Positions 47,987-56,686 of a stretch of 64,000 nt of DNA are shown piece by piece. A model generated the notes under the pieces. It saw only the letters and a program-made list of their open reading frames with translations, searched no databases and was not told the DNA's origin. The position numbers were made by a program, and so were the translations under genes. The DNA lies in contig NZ_RZHF01000015.1 of the NCBI RefSeq assembly GCF_003990185.1, forward strand, positions 136-64,135. Direction: 5' to 3'. Source of the DNA: Vreelandella nanhaiensis. GTDB taxonomy: Bacteria > Pseudomonadota > Gammaproteobacteria > Pseudomonadales > Halomonadaceae. Within the stretch, counting starts at the first letter, position 1, and every line of letters starts with the position of its first letter.

Positions 47987-49096
47987 TTATTCGCCCCATA
48001 CGTCTCGGGCAACTTGAACGACCAGCTCAAGTTTGGCCTGCTGCTGCGCCTCAGTCAGCGAGTTGCCCTCTTCCGTCGAGGCAAAGCCGCACTGGGTACT
48101 TAAGCAAAGCTGCTCTAGCGGCACAAAGCGGGCCGCTTCAAAAATGCGCGTCTTGATCGTATCAGGGTCTTCAAGCTCACCGGTTTTGGTGGTCACGAGA
48201 CCAAGCACCACTTTCTGATGGCCAGGTTTGATAAAGCGCAGCGGCTCGAAGTCACCGGCGCGGTCGGAGTCATATTCCAGGAAGAAAGCGTCGATATTGA
48301 TTGAACCAAACAGTAGCTCAGCAACCGGCTCGTAGCCGCCTTCGGAGATCCATGTGGAACGGAAGTTGCCACGACATACGTGCATACCCACCACTAGGTC
48401 ATGCGGCTTGTCCTCAAGCGCTTGGTTGATAACCTGGGCGTACACGTGGGCCAGATGGTCTGGGTCCTCTCCGCGTTCAACCACCAAGGCGCGCTGCTCT
48501 TGCGAGCACAAATAAGCCCACACGGTATCGTCAAGCTGCAGATAGCGACAGCCAGCGGCATAAAACGCACTGATCGCTTCTTTGTAGACGTTCGCCAAGT
48601 CGGCGAAGAAGTCATTGATATTCGGATAAGCCTCTTTACTGACCACGCCACGGCCACCTCGAAAATGCAATACGCTAGGGCTCGGAATGGTCATCTTGGG
48701 CATGGCGCCTTCGGCAACGCTGGCAAGAAATTTAAAGTCCTCAAGCATTGGATGATTGCCGAATCCTAACTTACCCGTCACACGTACGTTTCGAGATTTG
48801 GTTTGCACGCCGGTAAATTGAATACCCTGCTCGGCATCGTAGCCTTCGACGCCTTTAAGACCTTCAAAAAAATCAAAATGCCACCAGGCGCGGCGAAACT
48901 CACCGTCAGTCACCACTTTCAGGCCACACTGGCACTGGCTTTTCACCGCATGGGCAATGGCGTCATCCTCGACACGACGCAGACCACGGGCATCCAGCTC
49001 ACCGGTTTGATGCGCCAAGCGAGCGTTTTTGATAGACGTGGGGCGCAGAAGACTGCCTACCACATCGGCGGGGAAAGGGGCAAGGTTGAGGCTCAT
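47987..49096 (-). CDS. Cobalamin-independent methionine synthase-like methyltransferase (MetE C-terminal domain, YxjG-type)
   Basis: A 369-aa single-domain homologue of the catalytic C-terminal half of MetE. It has GSLLRPTSIKNAR, VVTDGEFRRAWWHFDFFEGL and the zinc-ligand motifs His239 and Cys241 in GMHVCRGN and Cys336 in STQCGFAS. YxjG-like proteins may transfer methyl groups to homocysteine or related thiols; the methyl donor for this short form is not settled. Upstream DNA contains inverted repeats that could be operator sites. It converges on mnmE with a 15-bp gap. Confidence 0.85.
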   Translation of the reverse strand: MSLNLAPFPADVVGSLLRPTSIKNARLAHQTGELDARGLRRVEDDAIAHAVKSQCQCGLKVVTDGEFRRAWWHFDFFEGLKGVEGYDAEQGIQFTGVQTKSRNVRVTGKLGFGNHPMLEDFKFLASVAEGAMPKMTIPSPSVLHFRGGRGVVSKEAYPNINDFFADLANVYKEAISAFYAAGCRYLQLDDTVWAYLCSQEQRALVVERGEDPDHLAHVYAQVINQALEDKPHDLVVGMHVCRGNFRSTWISEGGYEPVAELLFGSINIDAFFLEYDSDRAGDFEPLRFIKPGHQKVVLGLVTTKTGELEDPDTIKTRIFEAARFVPLEQLCLSTQCGFASTEEGNSLTEAQQQAKLELVVQVARDVWGE

Positions 49097-49160
49097 TTAG
49101 CATCTCCACCGGTAGATTGAGCGTATCGTTTTATCGCCCTATCCTCCTCCATACCCAAGA

Positions 49161-49235
49161 TGCATTAAAGTGATCATTTCTTGAGTGTGTATGAACGATT
49201 TTAATGCAGAGTGGCCACTTAATATCGCTAGCGAT
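49161..49235. promoter_or_regulatory. Inverted repeats upstream of the MetE-like gene
   Basis: TGCATTAAA at 49161-49169 and TTTAATGCA at 49200-49208 form a perfect 9-bp inverted repeat 30 bp apart; ATCGCTAGCGAT at 49224-49235 is a perfect 12-bp palindrome. They lie in the 208-bp gap before the MetE-like gene, which has no ORF, and could bind a regulator of that gene. Confidence 0.4.
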
Positions 49236-49304
49236 TAATCAATTTATTGCTGGTCGTGGTGTATGAGTCCCACGCTGCGAGCATGGCATTGCTAAAGGTC
49301 CTGG

Positions 49305-50150
49305 CTACTCCTCCACCCACCACTGCGCCACATGGCGGCTTTTCTCGCCAAGGCAAGGGGTTATTTCGGCCATGGCCGCTGCTAGGCGCTCACCAAGCCC
49401 CCAAGGCGGATTGATCACCAGCATACCGCTGCCGTACATGCCGTGGGTCTGCTCACCGGGCGCACGCAGCAAAAGCTCGCTACGCCATATTTTGCGCACC
49501 CCGCTTGCCTTTAATGTGTCCAGAAGCGTGTGGTGATGGCCGGCGGGCAGCAGCGGGTACCAGATCAACACTATGCCATGGCGTGCTTTCTCCAAGGTAT
49601 AAGCGGCGGTATCGGCCACTTCCTGATACTCCGCCTTGCGCTCAAAGCTTGGGTCAATCAATACACAAAGCCGTGGCGTTGCCACCGGCAGCATAGCGGC
49701 CAAGCCTGCCAGCCCATCGCCATAGATACGCTGAGCCTGAGGCGGAAGCGTCTGGGCATTCAAATGCTGATGTTCACCCGGGTGAAGCTCAAACAGGCGT
49801 AGCCGGTCATGCTCGCGCAACGGCTGGCTTAACCACCAGGGCGAACCTGGATAGAGCGTCAATTCCTGCGCTTCGGGCTGCGCGGCCGTAACGGCATTTA
49901 GCCAGCCGTTAAGCAGCGGGTCGGAGAGCTGTTCACGCGTCTGCCAGAGGGGCCAGATACCCTCACGATACTCCTGGAGACGCTGGGTCTCTTTGGTCGC
50001 CAATGGATATAGGCCTCTCCCTGCATGCGTGTCTATATATGTAATGGCCGTTTTTTTACGTAATAAGTAATCCGTAACAGCGTAAAGTGTCAGATGCTTG
50101 TGTACATCGGCAAAATTACCGGCATGGTAGGCGTGTTGATAAGACAGCAT
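49305..50150 (-). CDS. rlmJ: 23S rRNA (adenine(2030)-N(6))-methyltransferase
   Basis: SAM-dependent methyltransferase of 23S rRNA A2030, 281 aa (E. coli 280). It opens MLSYQHAYHAGNFADVHKHL as in YhiR/RlmJ, has YIDTHAGRGLY (SAM motif I), TLYPGSPWW and GMLVINPPWGL. The catalytic motif IV reads DPSFE at 166-170, whereas the E. coli enzyme has DPPYE. The gene stands between the MetE-like gene and an OmpA-type lipoprotein gene, all on the minus strand. Confidence 0.92.
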   Translation of the reverse strand: MLSYQHAYHAGNFADVHKHLTLYAVTDYLLRKKTAITYIDTHAGRGLYPLATKETQRLQEYREGIWPLWQTREQLSDPLLNGWLNAVTAAQPEAQELTLYPGSPWWLSQPLREHDRLRLFELHPGEHQHLNAQTLPPQAQRIYGDGLAGLAAMLPVATPRLCVLIDPSFERKAEYQEVADTAAYTLEKARHGIVLIWYPLLPAGHHHTLLDTLKASGVRKIWRSELLLRAPGEQTHGMYGSGMLVINPPWGLGERLAAAMAEITPCLGEKSRHVAQWWVEE

Positions 50151-50173
50151 GGTTGCTCGTAAACAGGTAAACG

Positions 50174-50205
50174 AAAAAAGCCCGCTATAAGAGCATAGCG
50201 GGCTT
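50174..50205 (-). terminator. Intrinsic terminator after the OmpA-type lipoprotein gene
   Basis: An 11-bp perfect stem (AAGCCCGCTAT at 50178-50188 and its complement at 50195-50205) with a 6-nt loop is followed on the minus strand by a T-run. Confidence 0.82.
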
Positions 50206-50234
50206 CGAACGGCAATGCGCGGCTAGTGGAAAAC

Positions 50235-50909
50235 TTAGCGTTGACCATTACCGGTAGGTGTCAGGGTGATTTCTACCCGACGGTTCTGCGCACGGCCTTG
50301 GTCAGTATTATTGCTGGCGACCGGCTGGTTGGCACCATAACCCATGGTATTAAGGCGTGAAGACGCTACGCCGTTCTGGCTTAAGTAGCTGCCGACCGCT
50401 TGTGCGCGCCGCTCGGAAAGGCGCTGATTATAGCTGGCATCGCCGGTGCTATCAGTATGGCCAGCGATATTGACCCGCGTATCGGTATACTGGTTAAGGA
50501 TGCTGGCCACTTCATTGAGTGCACTGCGCGCATCGCCGGTCAGGTCAGACGAGTCAAAACCGAAAGTGACGCTGCTGGGCATATTCAGCACGATATCATC
50601 GCCACGACGATCGATTTCAATACGCGAGCCCTGCAGGTTTTGACGAAGCTCCTGCTCCTGGCGATCCATATAAGCACCAATCCCCGCACCGGCGGCAGCA
50701 CCAACGGCGGCGCCAATTAAGGCACGATCACGACGGCTGGTGCTTCCGCTACCAGAAAGCGCACCCGCCGCAGCACCTACCGCAGCGCCAATCCCTGTTC
50801 CCATACCGGTCGATGAACGTTGTGTCTGGCCACCGTAAGGATCGGAGGTCGCACAACCCGCCACCAAAATGGCGGCGGCTAACGGGGTCAGTAGTCGAGA
50901 AATACGCAT
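50235..50909 (-). CDS. OmpA family outer-membrane lipoprotein with glycine-zipper domain (YiaD-like)
   Basis: A 224-aa lipoprotein. The signal ends in the lipobox VAGC (Cys near residue 18), followed by a glycine-zipper stretch (GTGIGAAVGAAAGALSG and AAVGAAAGAGIGAYMDRQ, about 36-82), then an OmpA peptidoglycan-binding domain with NIAGHTDSTGDASYNQRLSERRAQAVGSYL and GYGANQPVASN. It probably links the outer membrane to peptidoglycan. AGGAG lies 6 nt before ATG 50909. A strong terminator follows. Confidence 0.9.
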   Translation of the reverse strand: MRISRLLTPLAAAILVAGCATSDPYGGQTQRSSTGMGTGIGAAVGAAAGALSGSGSTSRRDRALIGAAVGAAAGAGIGAYMDRQEQELRQNLQGSRIEIDRRGDDIVLNMPSSVTFGFDSSDLTGDARSALNEVASILNQYTDTRVNIAGHTDSTGDASYNQRLSERRAQAVGSYLSQNGVASSRLNTMGYGANQPVASNNTDQGRAQNRRVEITLTPTGNGQR

Positions 50910-50940
50910 CACTCACTCCTTGTTTGTCAAAGCGCTTGAA

Positions 50941-52110
50941 TTACTCGTCGCTGATCATGGCCAGCAACTCATTCAAGAATAATAGACCTTGAGGCGAGGC
51001 ACGCAGCTTTTCAGGCATTTCCATCAAAAGTCCTTTTTTTAAAGCGCTTTGTAAACGAGCCAACAGCACCTCTTCCGCCTGTCCGGTATGTGCAGACCAG
51101 GTCGAAAGCTTTACACCTTCGGTCAAGCGCAGCGCATTCATGGCAAATTCGAGCGGCAGTTCATCGATACTGATGGGCTGCTTACCGGCTAGAAAGCCTC
51201 GCGGATCATCAGCACGCCGTAGATAAGCCTCGGGCTGGCGTGTTTTCCAGCGTCGCTCGATATGCCACTGCCCGTCAGAATCAATCGCCGTCAACTTGCC
51301 ATGAGCACCGGCACCAATGCCCAGATAATCGCCAAACTGCCAGTAGTTGAGATTGTGGCGGCTCTGCGTGCCAGGCTTGGCGTAGGCGGAAATCTCATAG
51401 CGCGTAAAACCGGCCTGCTCGAGACGCTGATGGCCCATTTCCTGGATATCCCAAAGCGCTTCTTCTTTCGGCAACACCGGCGGCTGTGAATGAAACGCCG
51501 TATTGGGTTCAAGGGTCAGTTGATACCAGGAGAGATGATCAGGCTTAAGGGCAAGCGCCTGATCGATATCAGCCAAGGCAAGCTCAGGCGTCTGGTCAGG
51601 CAGGCCATGCATCAAATCAATATTAATATTGTCAAAACCGGCCGCACGCGCTTGACCCACGGCACTGATCGCCTCGCCGGCACCATGAATGCGACCCAGC
51701 GCTTCAAGCTGAGCGGGCTGAAAGCTTTGTGTACCTAGCGATAAACGATTGATGCCTGCTTCCCGATAGCCAATGAAACGCTCCTGCTCGGTGGTGCCTG
51801 GGTTCGCTTCCAAAGTAATTTCTATCGCGGAGGAAAATGCCAGCCGCCGCTGTATTTCTTTAAAGAGGCGCTGATAGAACGCCGGTGAAAGCAGGCTTGG
51901 CGTACCGCCACCAATAAAGATAGTGTGTATTTCGCGCCCGGCGGCAAGCGCAAAATCACCATCGAGGTCTTTCAATAGTGCATCGAGATAGGCCGCTTCA
52001 GGCAGCGTTTGCGATTGAGGCTCGTGGGAGTTGAAATCGCAATAAGGGCACTTACGAACACACCAGGGGGTGTGGATGTACAGCGACAAAGGTGGCAATG
52101 GCTTAGCCAT
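50941..52110 (-). CDS. hemW: Radical SAM heme chaperone HemW
   Basis: A 389-aa radical SAM protein formerly called oxygen-independent coproporphyrinogen oxidase-like. The cluster motif CxxxCxxC is Cys17, Cys21, Cys24 in PWCVRKCPYCDFNSHE, followed by FIGGGTPSLL. HemW proteins bind heme and deliver it to respiratory enzymes, and they lack HemN activity. It overlaps rdgB by 8 bp, the usual rdgB-hemW pairing of gammaproteobacteria. Confidence 0.94.
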   Translation of the reverse strand: MAKPLPPLSLYIHTPWCVRKCPYCDFNSHEPQSQTLPEAAYLDALLKDLDGDFALAAGREIHTIFIGGGTPSLLSPAFYQRLFKEIQRRLAFSSAIEITLEANPGTTEQERFIGYREAGINRLSLGTQSFQPAQLEALGRIHGAGEAISAVGQARAAGFDNINIDLMHGLPDQTPELALADIDQALALKPDHLSWYQLTLEPNTAFHSQPPVLPKEEALWDIQEMGHQRLEQAGFTRYEISAYAKPGTQSRHNLNYWQFGDYLGIGAGAHGKLTAIDSDGQWHIERRWKTRQPEAYLRRADDPRGFLAGKQPISIDELPLEFAMNALRLTEGVKLSTWSAHTGQAEEVLLARLQSALKKGLLMEMPEKLRASPQGLLFLNELLAMISDE

Positions 52111-52711
52111 GTGCCACCTTGAGCATGTCTACCAACCCCTGTAGCGCCCGGCCGCGATGGCTTAGTCGATTTTTCATTTCACTGGGCAGTTCGGCTACGC
52201 TCATACCCTGCTCAGGCAGCCAGAAAAGCGGGTCATAGCCAAAGCCTTGTTCACCGCGCGGATGAGCAAGCAGCTCGCCTTCCCAGCTGCGCTGGACAAT
52301 GATGGGTACCGGATCAGCCGGATGGCGTAAGTACACCAGCACGCACCAGTAACGCCCGGTGCGCTGGCCTTCCGCGCAGTCGCTAAGGGCTGCCAAAAGC
52401 TTTTCATTATTGCGCTGATCACTTTTCGGCTCACCAGCATAGCGCGCCGAGTAAATACCCGGTTGGCCTGCTAAAGCATCTACTTCCAACCCGGAATCGT
52501 CCGCCAGTGCGGGCAACCCGCTAACACGGCTCGCCTCACGTGCTTTTAACAGCGCATTTTCGACAAAGGTCAGCCCTGTTTCTTCAACATCGTGTACGCC
52601 AAAATCTGCTTGGGGACGGACATCAAACCCCAATGGGGCCAGCAACTGATTGAACTCTCTTAACTTTCCTGCATTACCGCTCGCTAGAACCAAGGTATTC
52701 ATTATGGTCAT
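52103..52711 (-). CDS. rdgB: XTP/dITP diphosphatase (RdgB/HAM1)
   Basis: Housecleaning enzyme that hydrolyses dITP, XTP and related non-canonical nucleotides. The 202-aa protein has LASGNAGKLREFNQLL at the N-terminus, ADDSGLEVDALAGQPGIYSARYAG in the centre and GFGYDPLFWLPEQG with SHRGRAL near the end, all family signatures. GGAG lies 8 nt before the ATG at 52711, which is therefore preferred to 52702. Overlaps hemW. Confidence 0.95.
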   Translation of the reverse strand: MTIMNTLVLASGNAGKLREFNQLLAPLGFDVRPQADFGVHDVEETGLTFVENALLKAREASRVSGLPALADDSGLEVDALAGQPGIYSARYAGEPKSDQRNNEKLLAALSDCAEGQRTGRYWCVLVYLRHPADPVPIIVQRSWEGELLAHPRGEQGFGYDPLFWLPEQGMSVAELPSEMKNRLSHRGRALQGLVDMLKVAHG

Positions 52712-52991
52712 CGCATTTTCTCCAAACGTCAGTGAGTCAGTCTACGCCCAACAAAATCGTTCTATATCTAACAAATTGTTACTAAATGTGTAAATTTTTT
52801 GGTCAAATTTTCATCAATTATAAAAATAAAATATCATTTAAAAACAGTATCTTATAATAAATATTAGATTTGCATAAATATTAGGACTATCTGATGTTAA
52901 AAATAAGTTGGTAACAAAACTTTACGAAATGGATCTTATAGGTAACACTAGTGCCGCTGTTAGCTAACTCCTTCTTACCAGAGGCCTTACC

Positions 52992-53678
52992 ATGAAAAAG
53001 GAACACTCCACCGACTCGGTGTATATTCTTACTGAGCAGAGTCCTCAATCTCAGCTATTTGCTGAATACTTAAATAAGCATACCGGCTTTCAAGTAAGTA
53101 TCCACTCACGTCATTCTTCCCTGCCTACGGATACATCAGAAAAGCTTTTGCTTCTTATTGATAGTGATCATATCAGTATTGATGCTCTGCCCGAGTGGCA
53201 GGATCAATTACCCGAAGCGTTAGCAAATGCAACGCTTGCTGCGTTTAATATTCGCAATATGAACCATGCGTTAGAAGCGCTTTCCTGCGCTCATTTAAAA
53301 GGCATTTTTTATCGCGAGCAGAGCTTGGATATTATTTGCAAAGGAATTCACGCCTTATTAGACGGGGAACTGTGGATGTCGCGTGAATTAATGGCTAGGC
53401 TGATTCTTTTTTATCGCAAATCACAAACCAACGCCTTTAGACCCACCTGCGGGCTAACAAATCGCGAAATTGAAATTATTTCATTATTGAAAGCAGGTTC
53501 TTCCAATCAGCAAATTGCTGAGCGGTTATTTGTCAGCGAGCATACAGTTAAGTCACATCTCTATAATATATTTAGAAAAATAAACGTACATAACCGCATA
53601 CAAGCTTTGAATTGGATCCATCAAAATCTTGGTCCTATTCTACCCGCTATTGATAAGCCACGTGGCCTAAAGAACTAA
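52992..53678 (+). CDS. csgD: LuxR-family transcriptional regulator, CsgD-like
   Basis: A 228-aa protein with a receiver-like N-terminal half (residues 10-125) and a LuxR-type helix-turn-helix at about 150-207 (LTNREIEIISLLKAGSSNQQIAERLFVSEHTVKSHLYNIF). It resembles E. coli CsgD in length, layout and the GVFY/GIFYREQ segment before the linker, and the next gene is csgE. CsgD activates curli and biofilm genes. Base composition is clearly more AT-rich than the neighbours, and the 280-bp upstream gap is very AT-rich, suggesting acquisition by transfer and possible silencing by an H-NS-like protein. Confidence 0.8.
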   Translation: MKKEHSTDSVYILTEQSPQSQLFAEYLNKHTGFQVSIHSRHSSLPTDTSEKLLLLIDSDHISIDALPEWQDQLPEALANATLAAFNIRNMNHALEALSCAHLKGIFYREQSLDIICKGIHALLDGELWMSRELMARLILFYRKSQTNAFRPTCGLTNREIEIISLLKAGSSNQQIAERLFVSEHTVKSHLYNIFRKINVHNRIQALNWIHQNLGPILPAIDKPRGLKN

Positions 53679-53704
53679 TAATACCACTGGTGTGAGGTTA
53701 TATC

Positions 53705-54247
53705 GTGAGGCGATTACTTCGATGTCTAACTCCACTCTATATTTTTTTTCTGTCTACATTATCGTCATTACTGGCCAGTGAAGCGCAATCGCTGGCCAAT
53801 GCAACACCATTAAAGGAACAAAAGGAAATCGATTCGATTAATCAACTATCGAGCTCTGATGATTCTAAAGTGGGGAGTGCTAAAAGTACTAACAGTGCTA
53901 ACAGCGAACTAAGCGGGATCATGGTAGACCGTACCAGTACCATGGCGGGCAAGACATTTTACCGAGCATTTAGCCAGCACGCCATGGGCAACACGATTAT
54001 TGGCAATGCCGCCATCACGATACAAGAGCAGCCTGATGCGCGTTGGGGTAGCCAGATATGGGTGATGGATGAAAGCCAAATATATTTTCGCACGCAGCTT
54101 TCTCCCAGGGTTAGTGAAGCTGAACGCGCGGCAGAAGAAGCGGTACAAATAGTCGAAGAAGCATTGCTACGCCAACAAATAGTGTCAGCGCCAAACTCCG
54201 ATAAAGACTTGGGAGGAGATACCTTAATGACTCCTAAGAAGCAATGA
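53705..54247 (+). CDS. csgE: Curli production assembly/transport protein CsgE
   Basis: A 180-aa exported protein: signal peptide (about residues 1-25), a Ser/Asn-rich low-complexity linker (about 30-70), then a CsgE domain. The domain shares GIMVDRTSTMAGKTFYRAFSQ, ITIQEQPDARWGSQIWV and EEALLRQQI with E. coli CsgE (LTDHTVSSIGHDFYRAF, NERPSARWGSWI, EEALNRRQI). CsgE caps the CsgG secretion pore for curli subunits. The linker makes it longer than E. coli CsgE (129 aa). No csgA, csgB, csgF or csgG lies in the window. It starts 26 bp after csgD. Confidence 0.85.
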   Translation: MRRLLRCLTPLYIFFLSTLSSLLASEAQSLANATPLKEQKEIDSINQLSSSDDSKVGSAKSTNSANSELSGIMVDRTSTMAGKTFYRAFSQHAMGNTIIGNAAITIQEQPDARWGSQIWVMDESQIYFRTQLSPRVSEAERAAEEAVQIVEEALLRQQIVSAPNSDKDLGGDTLMTPKKQ

Positions 54248-54339
54248 TAATGTAGCCAGCATACCCCTAGCATTTTGGCCTACGTTAATGGCAAATCTAT
54301 ACGGTCAGCCAAGGCCAATAAGTTATACGCCCTTTAAGG

Positions 54340-54376
54340 TTTCACCAAGCCGCACCTTTTAGGGCGGTTTTTTATA
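54340..54376 (+). terminator. Terminator downstream of csgE
   Basis: AAGCCGC, a short ACC/GG inner pair, and GCGGTT followed by TTTTT form a plausible intrinsic terminator about 100 bp after csgE. The 312-bp csgE-hemL gap has no gene. Confidence 0.55.
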
Positions 54377-54434
54377 CCTGCTATTTAGGCAGTCAACGAT
54401 TCCCCATGGTTAACGCCCCGTACTAAAAGGGAAA

Positions 54435-54476
54435 CCGATGGCAAATTCAGCGATCAGAGCCATCGGATGGGGGTTT
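54435..54476. repeat. Hairpin in the csgE-hemL gap
   Basis: CCGATGGC at 54435-54442 and GCCATCGG at 54459-54466 form an 8-bp perfect stem with a 16-nt loop, followed by GGGGGTTTTT. The CCGATGGC arm also occurs in the terminator after glyS. Confidence 0.45.
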
Positions 54477-54510
54477 TTATCGGCATGGTGGCGCCCTTGC
54501 TAACCACAAC

Positions 54511-54535
54511 AGCCGCTCGGTATGAACGGCTTTTT
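54511..54535 (+). terminator. Hairpin with T-run before the hemL 3' end
   Basis: AGCCG at 54511-54515 pairs with CGGCT at 54527-54531 and is followed by TTTTT. A weak plus-strand terminator preventing read-through into the antisense of hemL. Confidence 0.4.
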
Positions 54536-54559
54536 GAGTGCAGCAAAATTTATGTTCTG

Positions 54560-55840
54560 TTACATGACGTTAAAGGCTTTTTCCGCCGCGTCCAGCGTGA
54601 ACTGAATATCCTCCGGCGTGTGGGCACTCGACATAAAACCTGCTTCAAACGCAGAAGGGGCCAGGTACACCCCGTGGTCCAGCATTGCTCCGAAGAAGCG
54701 ACGGAAGGCTTCAGGGTCACAGGCCGTTGCCTGAGCAAAGTTGTCTACTCGACTTTGTGACGTGAAGAAGATACCGAACATGCCTCCGGCCGACTGCGTC
54801 ATCATGGGCACACCAGCCGCGTTGGCACGCTCCTGCAAGCCATTACACAGCGTTTCAACACGCTGAGAAAGCGCATCATGAAAGCCCGGTACTTGAAGCT
54901 TGGTCAAAAGCGCGATACCTGCAGCCATGGCCAGCGGGTTACCCGAAAGCGTGCCCGCCTGATAGACCGGTCCCATGGGAGAAATGTTCTGCATGATGTC
55001 TCGCTTACCACCAAACGCTCCCACCGGCATGCCGCCACCCACAATTTTACCCAGGCAAGTTAAATCCGGAGTGATATGGTAATGCGCCTGGGCGCCGCCC
55101 AGCGCCACACGAAACCCGGTCATGACTTCGTCAAAAATTAGGATACTGCCGTGTTCGTTACACACCCGGCGCAGCGTCTCCAGAAAGCCCGGCTGCGGCG
55201 GAATACAGTTCATGTTACCTGCCACAGGTTCAACAATGATGCAGGCAATTTGATCGCCAATTTCCGCGAAGCACTCCTCAACGCCCTCAATATCGTTATA
55301 AGAGAGCGTAATAGTGTGCTCGGCAAGCGAGGCGGGGACGCCCGGCGAACTGGGCTCGCCGTGAGTCAGCGCGCCAGAGCCTGCTTTCACCAGCAGCGAA
55401 TCGGAATGGCCGTGGTAGTTGCCCTCAAACTTGACGATCTTATCGCGCCCAGTAGTCCCCCGCGCCAGACGAATCGCGGACATCGTAGCCTCGGTACCCG
55501 AGCTTGTCATGCGCACCATTTCCATGGAAGGGATCATGTCGCAGATCAGATCGGCCATGGTGGTTTCCACGGCCGTGGGGGTACCAAAGGAGAGTCCGTT
55601 ATCCAGACGCGCACGCACGGCAGCCAATACATCCTGGTCGGCATGGCCGGTAATCATCGGTCCCCAGGAACCCACATAATCCACGTAGCGGTTGCCTTCC
55701 ACGTCAAACAGGTAGGCTCCCTGAGCGCGCTCCATAAACACCGGCGGACGATGCAGACCTTTAAAAGCGCGGACCGGCGAATTTACGCCACCCGGAATAT
55801 GGCGACTGGCAAGATCAAACAGTTCTGCAGATGTGGTCAT
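54560..55840 (-). CDS. hemL: Glutamate-1-semialdehyde 2,1-aminomutase
   Basis: PLP enzyme making 5-aminolevulinate in the C5 heme pathway. 426 aa, the same length as the E. coli enzyme, with [47 protein letters not shown] and the PLP lysine at residue 265 in [16 protein letters not shown]. It is the last gene of a minus-strand run with clcA, hemJ and thiD; the gap to thiD is 36 bp. Confidence 0.97.
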   Translation of the reverse strand: MTTSAELFDLASRHIPGGVNSPVRAFKGLHRPPVFMERAQGAYLFDVEGNRYVDYVGSWGPMITGHADQDVLAAVRARLDNGLSFGTPTAVETTMADLICDMIPSMEMVRMTSSGTEATMSAIRLARGTTGRDKIVKFEGNYHGHSDSLLVKAGSGALTHGEPSSPGVPASLAEHTITLSYNDIEGVEECFAEIGDQIACIIVEPVAGNMNCIPPQPGFLETLRRVCNEHGSILIFDEVMTGFRVALGGAQAHYHITPDLTCLGKIVGGGMPVGAFGGKRDIMQNISPMGPVYQAGTLSGNPLAMAAGIALLTKLQVPGFHDALSQRVETLCNGLQERANAAGVPMMTQSAGGMFGIFFTSQSRVDNFAQATACDPEAFRRFFGAMLDHGVYLAPSAFEAGFMSSAHTPEDIQFTLDAAEKAFNVM

Positions 55841-55876
55841 GGCGTCCTCAATATCAATGGCCTTGCGCTAATGAGA

Positions 55877-56686
55877 TCAAAAGCGAACCGGTCGTGGCAA
55901 GCGATTAGGCAAACACTGGCCACTTGGAGGTTGGTACCCGTGAGACAGGCTTTCCCAGGTAAAGTGCTGCGCCTGCTCACAGGCAGTGGGTAAGCGTTCC
56001 CCAACTGCCAGGCGCGCTGCAATAGCAGAGGCTAACGTGCAGCCCGAGCCGTGAAACTGTTCAGGCAAACGTGGCCACTGCCACTGGCGTGTCGTATCGG
56101 GTGAATGCAGCGTGTGTACCACCTGCTGCTCATTACCTGGCACCGGCTCGTCGGTCGCGGTTACTAAAACAGCCTGACAGCCTTGGGATAAAAGCGCGAC
56201 GGCGCGCGCTGTATCATCCAGAGGCGCGGTTATCTCAGGCGTTAGCTGGGCGAGTTCAAACCGGTTGGGCGTTAAGATATCCACAAGGGGTAGTAAGCGT
56301 TCCCCATAGAGCTTTTGCAGTTGAGTTGTGGATAATTCAGCACCGCCCCCGGCTTTAAGCACCGGGTCGGCCACCACGGGAATACCCGGAAAGCGGCGAA
56401 TAATCTGCTCGGTCGCTCTTAACGTCGCTTCATCCGCCAGCAAGCCTACCTTGATTGCGGCAATTTGCATCTCGCTTAACGCTTCGGCCATCTGTCGCAT
56501 CAGACTAGGATCAGCAGGGACGACGCGCGTCACATTGTGGCAGTTTTGTACCGTTAACGCTGTTGGAATAGTGACCGCCCAGCCGCCGCAGGCGGCGATC
56601 GTTTCACTATCCGCGACCAAGCCCGCCCCGCCGGTCGGGTCGTGGCCAGCCAGCACTAGAACAACAGGAGCAAGAGGTTGGCGCAT
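55877..56686 (-). CDS. thiD: Hydroxymethylpyrimidine/phosphomethylpyrimidine kinase
   Basis: Two-step kinase of thiamine pyrimidine synthesis, ribokinase fold, 269 aa. It has VLVLAGHDPTGGAGLVADSETIAACGGWAVTIPTALTVQN at the N-terminus, VVADPVLKAGGG, DILTPNRFELAQLT and the C-terminal GSGCTLASAIAARLA anion-hole motif. Its ATG shares one base with the hemJ stop (TAATG). No thiE lies beside it and no TPP riboswitch is visible upstream, as expected for an internal operon gene. Confidence 0.93.
   Translation of the reverse strand: MRQPLAPVVLVLAGHDPTGGAGLVADSETIAACGGWAVTIPTALTVQNCHNVTRVVPADPSLMRQMAEALSEMQIAAIKVGLLADEATLRATEQIIRRFPGIPVVADPVLKAGGGAELSTTQLQKLYGERLLPLVDILTPNRFELAQLTPEITAPLDDTARAVALLSQGCQAVLVTATDEPVPGNEQQVVHTLHSPDTTRQWQWPRLPEQFHGSGCTLASAIAARLAVGERLPTACEQAQHFTWESLSHGYQPPSGQCLPNRLPRPVRF

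Noticed and set aside
54248-54559. Possible riboswitch or small gene in the csgE-hemL gap
   Set aside because: Several hairpins with T-runs are present, but no ribosome binding site with an ORF and no recognisable aptamer core. Terminators explain them better.
55151-55993. 280-codon plus-strand ORF opposite hemL and thiD
   Set aside because: Antisense to two well-conserved genes; the product is His/Arg-rich without domains.
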